In this document: piece after piece, positions 55,804 to 64,000 of the stretch | How the letters are laid out: each line of letters starts with the position of its first letter | Position numbering within the stretch: the stretch's first letter is position 1 | From: Bacillota bacterium | GTDB lineage: Bacteria > Bacillota > Bacilli > Paenibacillales > NBRC-103111 | Reading direction: 5' to 3' | Assembly: GCA_023386955.1 (NCBI GenBank) | Contig: JAEWIS010000031.1 | Location: forward strand, 372,001-436,000 | Length of the DNA stretch: 64,000 nucleotides | The notes under the pieces: model-generated | The model's input: the letters and a program-made list of their open reading frames with translations, nothing else | Database searches by the model: none | What the model was told of the DNA's origin: nothing | Made by a program: the position numbers and the translations under genes

Positions 55804-56430
55804 TTACCCGTTCTGCGCCCGGCTTAGCGCATTTTGGACGGCATCCGTAAAGGCCTGGACGCTGTAGGTGGCGCCACTGACATTTTTGACCTTGGCGCTC
55901 TGGTTGGCGATGACCTCTTGGGGCAGATTCACAATATCGTTTTGCGAATAGTGCATGGCATAACGGCTGACCTCCACCGCATTAATCTGGCCTCCTTTAA
56001 TGGTCACATCCACCTGGATCGAGCCGCGGCGGTTGCTGCCGGTTCCAGTGTAGGTCCCGTCCTTATAGGCAGCGGCCGTTTGGTTTGCGGAGCTGACGCT
56101 ATTGGGCGATGCCGCCGGGTTTAGGGCTGACCCGCTTTGGGCACCCGCGGTTGGGGCTACCGGTACAGCCTTCTGCTCCCCGCTGGCCCCAGCCGTTGCC
56201 TGCGGTGACGGCGATGCCGCAGAAGGCGCAGTCTGCTTGGCCGCGGATTGAGCTGGCGAAGGGGAGGGCTGCGGGTTTGCAGGTGGGACGGCCGGGCTGT
56301 TGGCTGCATACGGGGCTGGAGCTGTCTCCTGCGGACTGGCCTGTCCGGGAATGGACATATATCCGGCGGTATAAACCGCGGCAATCGCAGCCGAACAAAG
56401 CACAGCCCACTTTTTATCCATTTTTGCCAT
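55804..56430 (-). CDS. FMN-binding domain protein (flavinylated electron carrier)
   Basis: A 208-residue membrane-anchored protein. One N-terminal helix (about 8-26) is followed by a flexible linker of ~90 residues rich in Pro, Ala, Ser and Gln. The C-terminal FMN_bind domain (about 122-205) has YKDGTYTGTGSNRRGSIQVD and the flavinylation motif SGAT (Thr188 the expected FMN site) in VKNVSGATYS. It lies ten bases upstream of apbE. The design, an extracellular flavin on a flexible tether, fits transfer of electrons at or across the membrane. Confidence 0.88.
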   Translation of the reverse strand: MAKMDKKWAVLCSAAIAAVYTAGYMSIPGQASPQETAPAPYAANSPAVPPANPQPSPSPAQSAAKQTAPSAASPSPQATAGASGEQKAVPVAPTAGAQSGSALNPAASPNSVSSANQTAAAYKDGTYTGTGSNRRGSIQVDVTIKGGQINAVEVSRYAMHYSQNDIVNLPQEVIANQSAKVKNVSGATYSVQAFTDAVQNALSRAQNG

Positions 56431-56525
56431 ATCGGTTCACTCCATTTCTGCTTGGATAGTACTTGCGGTAACTGTACTATAACGGGTGAAGCTTTAAGAT
56501 TTCTTAAATGCGGGTTTGGGCAGGC

Positions 56526-56709
56526 TAACGGAACTCAACGACACTTACAAGCCAGATTTCGAAGCATCATGGAATCTTACGGAACTGAGCGACCGTTAAA
56601 GCCCTCTTTTCCGATTAATCGGCTCTCCGCCGCCTTCTAAGGGTTCGATAGTTCCGTTAAAACTCCGGCAGCTGGTTTTTCGGCGTTTAAGAGTCGCTGA
56701 GTTCCGTTA
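56526..56709. repeat. Four-armed intergenic repeat element, copy 2
   Basis: Same layout as 21363-21545. Direct arms at 56526-56547 and 56577-56598, inverted arms at 56638-56659 and 56687-56709, with starts 51, 61 and 49 bp apart. The arms carry ACGGAACT...TTA or its complement. It lies between the FMN-binding gene and the nitrogenase-like operon terminator; no gene in 56431-56805. Confidence 0.85.
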
Positions 56710-56738
56710 GCGCCCCAACCTCCACCCACTACCCACGC

Positions 56739-56772
56739 CAAAAAAGACAGCCCCGCCAACGCGGCAGCTGTC
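56739..56772 (-). terminator. Terminator of the nitrogenase-like operon
   Basis: On the minus strand GGACAGCTGCCGC pairs with GCGGGGCTGTC and is followed by TTTTTT. It separates the NifD-like gene from the FMN/ApbE/RnfD unit. Confidence 0.85.
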
Positions 56773-56805
56773 CCCTTCCCTAACTCCTCCTGACCGTCTC
56801 GCTCG

Positions 56806-59146
<2,341 letters not shown>

Positions 59147-59158
59147 TTAGCTGTATGG

Positions 59159-60259
59159 TTAGTCCGCCTTATCAAAATCAGTGACAATCAGATCAGCTAC
59201 CTTCAACTGATCCTTCTTCAATGCTCCCGACACCACCAGATCGTCGATCCACGGCTGGATCAGCTTATCCGCAAATCTCTTGCCGGTATAATAATAGTGA
59301 ACGGCATTGACGGGCTGGCCAATATAATCGGCTGTGAGTTGGATCGCTTCCTCTTCATGCTTCGTATCGACAATCCAGGATTGGGCTTTTTTCACGGCTC
59401 TTACGAAGCCTTGCACGGCCTCCGGGTTTTCCTTAATGAATTTTTCGGTGAAATAATAGAAGGTTGTTCCCGCTGCTTCTCCCAGACCCGTATCCGCCGT
59501 ATCGAAGATTTCAATCAGGCCGGAATCCTTGGCCAGCTTGTAGAACGGGGGATGTACCCCCACAATGTCGATATTGCCCTGCTGATTGGCCTGCAAAGCG
59601 GCAGTATCACTGTCGAAGGCAACGAACTTGATTTGATTCCGGTTAAAGCCCAGATGGTCAAACGCACGGGTGGCGATGAAGGTGGTGCAGCTGGGAACGG
59701 TGCCGTTGATGGTGATTTTCTCCCCCTTTTTCTTCTGTACCAGCTCCTCCAGGGACTTTACCCCCAGCTTGGGGCTGACATAATACTTCATATGGTGGTA
59801 CTTGTCATCCACGCCCTCCACAGGCTCCGATCCGCCGATGGTGACCCCCTTGATCTTCGCCCCGCCTGCAATGAAGGTGGCAATCTGATTGACATGCGCT
59901 GTGGATACGTTATTGGTGCCGTTCAGGATGGAGGGCAGCACCTGAGCGGTGGTCAGCTCTCCCGTATACTCCACATTGATTCCTTCCTCGGCAAAAAAGC
60001 CTTTTTTCTCGGCAATTACCCATAGGGTGGAGGAGCAGTTTTTCTTGGTATCCGTTTTGATGGTATACACCGGCTTGCCGGATTTGGCCGGGTCGAAGCT
60101 GGCATTCTTCAGCTCCTTAAAGCCGGCAGCCCCCTCAATATCGATTCCTTTTTTGGTCTTGCCAAAATAACTCCCCGCCCCGATGCCGACACCAATTAAC
60201 GCCACCACTGAAAGAATCACCGCTTGTTTTTTTACTGAATCTCGCCATCTCCACTTCAC
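59159..60259 (-). CDS. NrtA/SsuA/TauA-type ABC substrate-binding protein
   Basis: A 366-residue periplasmic-type binding protein of the NMT1/SsuA-like family, whose members bind nitrate, sulfonates, taurine or thiamine precursors. An N-terminal helix (about 12-32) has no lipobox Cys, so it is probably a membrane anchor. Family blocks: AEKKGFFAEEGINVEYTG, ITINGTVPSCTTFIATRAF and GNIDIVGVHPPFYKLA. The start is GTG with only a weak ribosome binding site. It is the first gene of the nifH/nifD-like operon, but no permease or ATPase follows. It may deliver or sense the compound that the NifH/NifD-like pair reduces; the ligand is unknown. Confidence 0.85.
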   Translation of the reverse strand: MKWRWRDSVKKQAVILSVVALIGVGIGAGSYFGKTKKGIDIEGAAGFKELKNASFDPAKSGKPVYTIKTDTKKNCSSTLWVIAEKKGFFAEEGINVEYTGELTTAQVLPSILNGTNNVSTAHVNQIATFIAGGAKIKGVTIGGSEPVEGVDDKYHHMKYYVSPKLGVKSLEELVQKKKGEKITINGTVPSCTTFIATRAFDHLGFNRNQIKFVAFDSDTAALQANQQGNIDIVGVHPPFYKLAKDSGLIEIFDTADTGLGEAAGTTFYYFTEKFIKENPEAVQGFVRAVKKAQSWIVDTKHEEEAIQLTADYIGQPVNAVHYYYTGKRFADKLIQPWIDDLVVSGALKKDQLKVADLIVTDFDKAD

Positions 60260-60356
60260 CTATCATTTAATTCTTTTTAAGTTAAAATATTACATAATTA
60301 TGCGCATGAATTCCCCTCCGCTGCCCTCCTCTCCGGCGGTTCTCTATTTATGTAAA

Positions 60357-60402
60357 TTAAAAAGAGACTAATCCATCTTCCACAGGGAAGGGAATAGTCT
60401 CC
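60357..60402 (-). promoter_or_regulatory. Terminator-like hairpin in the operon leader (possible attenuator)
   Basis: On the minus strand GAGACTATTCC pairs with GGATTAGTCTC (one mismatch), with an inner CTTCC/GGAAG stem, followed by TTTTTAATTT. It lies about 100 bases upstream of the binding-protein start. A small CCAG/CTGG hairpin precedes it. A TTGACA at 60481-60486 could be the -35, but no good -10 is at the right distance. Known SAM-I or T-box signatures were not seen. Confidence 0.5.
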
Positions 60403-60601
60403 AGCTAACTGGTCAACTTATTATATTCCGATAATTTTGATGTGTTTTATGTATATTAGCTTAGCCTACGGATATAGCTTTGTCAACGTTGGAAACAAGC
60501 CCAAACCATCATTTCGATTAATTGTAACTTTTTCCTGAACCTATGGTGGGAGGCCTGGGGCACCCTCGATGATGTCCGATGGCCGAGTTTGAAGAGCCGT
60601 T

Positions 60602-60785
60602 GTTACGGACTGGGGAGCCGTTATTCCCCGAAACTTGCTGCTTCTGATGCTCTTATGGACACACGATACGCTATTTACATCTAGACCCGCCCAAATCGGC
60701 TCATGTCCGGTATATAGCGGCTTCTGGGTCCGCTCAGCTGAAAAAACACCGTAATTTCGCCAAATAACGGCTCCTGGGTCCGTTT
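60602..60785. repeat. Third intergenic repeat variant
   Basis: Copies of a ~21-bp motif TAACGGCTCCTGGGTCCGTT occur near 60765-60784 and, with changes, near 60715-60733. An inverted copy lies near 60603-60623 (TTACGGACTGGGGAGCCGTTA). It resembles the TAACGG-based arms elsewhere in the window. No gene is seen in 60410-60864. Confidence 0.65.
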
Positions 60786-60864
60786 TGGCGGCAACCCGCC
60801 GTCCATATTCGCAGCCCGACTACATCTGCAGGGAGCAAGGTGAAACCACCCACATTGACGGAGC

Positions 60865-60893
60865 AAAAAAAACCGCCCCCATTACGGGGCGGC
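60865..60893 (-). terminator. Terminator of trxB
   Basis: On the minus strand CCGCCCC pairs with GGGGCGG around a short loop and is followed by eight T. Confidence 0.9.
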
Positions 60894-60919
60894 TCAGATA
60901 AACATGCTTCAGCATGCTC

Positions 60920-61867
60920 TTACAAGCTCTGGCTCCAGTCATGCACCATGCTGCCTTCCAGGAACTTCTCGCAATCCAGAGCGGCCATACAGCCGCTGCC
61001 TGCGGCGGTAATCGCCTGGCGGTAGCGGTGGTCCTGTACATCGCCGCAGGCGAACACGCCGGGGATGTTGGTTTCGGTGGTGCCCGGCTTCACCTTGATG
61101 TAGCCGGTCTCGTCGGTTTCGATCTGGCCGCCCAGGAATCCGGTGTTGGGAGTATGACCGATGGCAACGAAGATGCCGTCGGTTTCAATAACCTCCTCCT
61201 GTCCGGTGGCATTGTTCTTGACCTTAAGTCCTGTAACGCCTTTGTCGCCTGCCAGCACTTCCAGCGGCGTATTGTTCAGGCCCCAGCTAACCTTGGGGTT
61301 CTCGCGGGCACGGTCTTGCATAATCTTGGACGCCCGCAGCTCGTCGCGGCGGTGGACCAGCTTCACTTCCGTAGCGAAGCGGGTCAGGAAGTTGGCCTCC
61401 TCCATGGCGGAGTCGCCGCCGCCCACTACGATAATCTTCTTCCCGCGGAAGAAGAAGCCGTCACAGGTGGCACAGGTGCTAACGCCGCGGCCCACATTCT
61501 CGCGCTCGCCGGCGATGCCCAGATATTTGGCAGAGGCGCCGGTGGAGATAATCACCGATTCGGCCTCCAGCGTTTCTACGCCTTCCATTACGATCTTGAA
61601 GGGACGGGAGCCGAACTCTACACCCTTCACCCAGCCGGTTTTGAAGGTGGCACCGAAGCGCTGCGCCTGCTTGCGCATATTGTCCATCAGCTCCGGACCC
61701 ATAATTCCCTCCGGAAACCCAGGGAAATTTTCGATCTCTGTGGTGGTGGTTAGCTGTCCGCCCGGCTCCGGTCCTTCAATCACCAGCGGGTTCATATTGG
61801 CCCGGGCCAGGTAGATGGCCGCCGTAAGGCCCGAAGGGCCGGTTCCGATAATAATGCTTTTGTACAT
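60920..61867 (-). CDS. trxB: Thioredoxin reductase
   Basis: A 315-residue flavoenzyme that reduces thioredoxin with NADPH. FAD binding: GTGPSGLTAAIYLARA at the start and GVFACGDVQDHRYRQAITAAG near the end. NADPH binding: VVGGGDSAMEEA and HRRDELRA. The redox pair is Cys132-Ala-Thr-Cys135. Length is standard. It follows the TPR gene on the same strand and is closed by a strong terminator. Confidence 0.97.
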   Translation of the reverse strand: MYKSIIIGTGPSGLTAAIYLARANMNPLVIEGPEPGGQLTTTTEIENFPGFPEGIMGPELMDNMRKQAQRFGATFKTGWVKGVEFGSRPFKIVMEGVETLEAESVIISTGASAKYLGIAGERENVGRGVSTCATCDGFFFRGKKIIVVGGGDSAMEEANFLTRFATEVKLVHRRDELRASKIMQDRARENPKVSWGLNNTPLEVLAGDKGVTGLKVKNNATGQEEVIETDGIFVAIGHTPNTGFLGGQIETDETGYIKVKPGTTETNIPGVFACGDVQDHRYRQAITAAGSGCMAALDCEKFLEGSMVHDWSQSL

Positions 61868-61932
61868 TGCAGGTTCATCCTCCCTAAGGGTTTTGCCGTA
61901 AGCAAAACCGGCATCGTAAGCTTATACTTCCC

Positions 61933-63726
61933 TTATTGTTCCTCTGTCGTTGCTCCGGCTCCTGTGCTCCCGTCCGGCCGGGTTCCCTCATAGATGGCCT
62001 TCATCTTCTGACGGAGGCCGCAGGCATCGTCAATATGCTTTACACAGGTACGCGCTGCGCTGATGGAGATCTGGTAACGCGCCGCAATCTCCTCATAGGT
62101 CACAGACCGGCGGTGCATCTTGGCCGTCAGATATTCCAGCGCTGCCGCCCAGCTTTCCGGCTTCGCCATACGGGGTTTGGCCGGAAACACTCGGGATAAG
62201 TATTCCACCCAGAGCGTTTCCAAGTCATGCTGCTGCACAAGATCATACCGTTTGTTCATGCTGGAGAAGGCCAGATCCAGAACCGCAGTCCATTCCGCTT
62301 CCCAACCGGGAAGGGCGGGGGCGTAGGGCTGGGCGGGCTGCTCGGTAAGCTCACCCTCCAGCATAACCGTATACGGTCCGGACACCTTCATGGTCCGCAG
62401 CACAAACATGGCGACGCGCTTCAAGTAGTCATTTTCCAACGGGTCCAAAAGAAACTCTGTCAGCGCTTCCTTCACCTCATGATCCGCAATCAGCCCGAAG
62501 GCCTGGATCACCTGGAGCTTGGTCTCCATATCCCCGTGGCGCAGCGCCCAGAAGAAGGAGGACCGGACCAGCGGGTCCTTGCGGATGGTTTCCGGCAGTA
62601 GCTCCCCCTCCTCCTTCTCCATGGAGCGGAACTGCTCCTCGAAGGGAAGGTGGTAGTGGTAGCTCAAGAAGGGACGCGCCAGGCCTTGACCCTCGGGGGC
62701 ATCACGCCGTTCCATCATCGTCAGATAGAAGGGCGGAATCTTGGAGGCCGGGTCCAGCCGCGCCGCTTGCTGCCAGTGCCGCTCCGCCTCCGCATACCGT
62801 CCGGTATTCACGCAGGCCACCGCAATGTAATGGAACAGAGAAGGATCCTCCTCCACGCCGCACAAGCCGCCTTTGGTCAGACGGCGGAACAGCTGGTAAG
62901 CAGCCTCATGCTCGCCGAGAATCCCCATGGTGGTAGCCAGCTTGAACACATGCTCCTGGTGGTAGGGGTAGGTTTTGCGCAGCAAAGCCGCCAGCCGCTC
63001 CAGCCGCTCCCGGTCACCCAGGTTCTGATAGAAGATAGCCAGATTGCACAGCGCGTGGAGATTGCCCTCCTCCTGATCCAGGACCTGGCTGATGGTCTCC
63101 ATAGCCTTGGTGAAATGCCCCATATAATAGTAAGCCAGCGCCAAATTGTTCTTGGCTGCCAGAAACTCGGGATATTTCTTGATGACCCGCTTCAAAAGCT
63201 TCACCGCTTCGCCAAATTGTCCCTGCTCCAGCAGACTGCGGGCCTTATCATGCTCAAACAGCCCCTCACGGCTTTTGATAAAAGCCGGCTCCGAGGGACG
63301 CTCCAGCTCGTAGCTCAGGTACTCCATCATTTCCTCGGATTCCTGAACGAACTGGCCCTCCTCATCATTCTCCAGATAGTGGATAATGGCCTTTTCCGCC
63401 GCCTCGAAATCCTCCATATTGGCAAAATTATTGGCCATATAGAAGTAACATTCCGTCATGGTCGGATCAACCTCATCCACAATACGCTGCAGAATCTGAT
63501 TGGATTCGCTATATTTCCCAATCTCGGACAGGATGCCCGCCAGATTGCAGTGATTCACAGGATTCTCCGGCTCATAATCAACCGCCCGCCGGAAATACTT
63601 AATCGCCTTATCGTATCGGTAACGGTCCAAGGAACGGACCGCTCTTTCGAAAAAGAACGTGGCATCCATATGCAGTGGGATGATTTTCTGGTTTCCTGGA
63701 GCCGCCACACACTTTTTCTTGCCCAT
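61933..63726 (-). CDS. TPR-repeat protein with C-terminal helix-turn-helix
   Basis: A 597-residue cytoplasmic protein. Tetratricopeptide repeats fill about residues 20-330 (YDKAIKYFRRAVDYEPENPVN, FGEAVKLLKRVIKKYPEFLAA, FTKAMETISQVL). A HEAT-like alpha-helical stretch follows. Near the C-terminus, SVTYEEIAARYQISISAARTC resembles a helix-turn-helix. ATG at 63726 has GGAGG nine bases upstream; the ORF extends 22 codons further but that part is not conserved-looking. TPRs bind partner proteins; the specific role is unknown. It stands between a prs-like gene and trxB, an order I associate with Paenibacillus. Confidence 0.8.
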   Translation of the reverse strand: MGKKKCVAAPGNQKIIPLHMDATFFFERAVRSLDRYRYDKAIKYFRRAVDYEPENPVNHCNLAGILSEIGKYSESNQILQRIVDEVDPTMTECYFYMANNFANMEDFEAAEKAIIHYLENDEEGQFVQESEEMMEYLSYELERPSEPAFIKSREGLFEHDKARSLLEQGQFGEAVKLLKRVIKKYPEFLAAKNNLALAYYYMGHFTKAMETISQVLDQEEGNLHALCNLAIFYQNLGDRERLERLAALLRKTYPYHQEHVFKLATTMGILGEHEAAYQLFRRLTKGGLCGVEEDPSLFHYIAVACVNTGRYAEAERHWQQAARLDPASKIPPFYLTMMERRDAPEGQGLARPFLSYHYHLPFEEQFRSMEKEEGELLPETIRKDPLVRSSFFWALRHGDMETKLQVIQAFGLIADHEVKEALTEFLLDPLENDYLKRVAMFVLRTMKVSGPYTVMLEGELTEQPAQPYAPALPGWEAEWTAVLDLAFSSMNKRYDLVQQHDLETLWVEYLSRVFPAKPRMAKPESWAAALEYLTAKMHRRSVTYEEIAARYQISISAARTCVKHIDDACGLRQKMKAIYEGTRPDGSTGAGATTEEQ

Positions 63727-63872
63727 TATAAGGCACCTCCGGATCTCGCAGTTCAATACGGGACATTGCCCGTTAAAATCAAGTATAGCCAAGTGCCATT
63801 TGGAAGTAAAGGCGAGTCTGCACAGGAGGATTCAGGAAAATCCCTTCCAGATCCCTCCAGAATCCGGAAGCC

Positions 63873-63913
63873 CAAAAAAAGCGCCCCCGGCTGAAAACCG
63901 CCGCAGGACGCTT
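63873..63913 (-). terminator. Terminator of the upstream prs-like gene
   Basis: On the minus strand AAAGCG with a GC-rich inner stem pairs with CGCTTT and is followed by TTTT. It lies just beyond the stop at 63929. Confidence 0.7.
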
Positions 63914-63928
63914 TGCTGATTTTACCCT

Positions 63929-64000
63929 TTAGACCCCGCCGTATTTGAAAAGAGAGCTGATGGAGCCCCCGCTGGTATTAATGCGGATGGCATTGGAGAG
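63929..64000 (-). CDS. C-terminal fragment, probable ribose-phosphate pyrophosphokinase
   Basis: Only the last 23 codons and the stop are in the window. The end, LSNAIRINTSGG followed by SISSLFKYGGV, resembles the Prs C-terminus (LLAxAI-RIH-xxSxSxLF). The order prs-TPR-trxB is known to me in Paenibacillus. The gene runs off the right edge. Confidence 0.45.
   Translation of the reverse strand, partial: LSNAIRINTSGGSISSLFKYGGV

Noticed and set aside
59159..60259. A full sulfonate or nitrate ABC importer
   Set aside because: Only the binding protein is here; no permease or ATPase gene lies in or next to the operon.
60290..60560. SAM-I riboswitch or T-box upstream of the binding-protein gene
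   Set aside because: The conserved core sequences of these RNA families were looked for and not found.

Overview
The window comes from a Gram-positive, spore-forming, GC-rich Firmicute, most likely Paenibacillus or a close relative. The evidence is the gene order secG-est-rnr-smpB-ssrA, the glycolytic block cggR-gapA-pgk-tpiA-gpmI-eno, the block rapZ-yvcK-whiA-crh, a Ger(x)C germination lipoprotein, purine-rich ribosome binding sites, and two carbohydrate clusters built from a LplA/LplB/LplC-type ABC importer and a membrane-bound AraC sensor. Nearly all genes lie on the minus strand.

Positions 1-6306 are a scarred insertion zone at the 3' end of ssrA (tmRNA). It holds a decayed second ssrA body (91-375), an AT-rich aminoglycoside-phosphotransferase-like kinase, a broken phage-type integrase, a broken KtrB-like potassium transporter, an orphan gerXC, and three copies of a ~220-bp repeat that carries the ssrA 3' tip or its downstream terminator. 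The intact ssrA follows, with smpB, an unusually long RNase R, a carboxylesterase and secG.

Positions 12.0-21.1 kb hold an M50-like membrane protease, an intergenic region full of 22-bp palindromes, and the lower-glycolysis operon under CggR. From 21.3 to 25.3 kb come a four-armed intergenic repeat, tRNA-Arg(CCG), clpP with tandem CtsR-like boxes, and a divergent DHA2 exporter/TetR pair.

Positions 25.3-31.1 kb are one sugar-importer operon. Positions 31.4-36.0 kb are crh-whiA-yvcK-rapZ-glk; the Crh-like protein keeps the phosphorylatable His15. Positions 36.2-53.9 kb are a large polysaccharide-use locus: a secreted beta-helix/FN3 protein (frameshifted), GH105, an MGH-like glycosidase, an AraC sensor, an importer and a 1262-residue heparinase-like protein. 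Neither importer has its own ATPase, so both probably share one encoded elsewhere.

Positions 54.1-60.4 kb hold the most unusual content: an RnfD-like membrane protein, ApbE and an FMN-binding protein (a flavin electron-transfer set), and next to it an operon of a NrtA/SsuA-type binding protein, a canonical NifH and a single, frameshifted NifD/NifE-like protein, preceded by a leader with a terminator-like hairpin. No nifK, nifE/N or nifB is present here. The window closes with trxB, a TPR protein and the 3' end of a probable prs.
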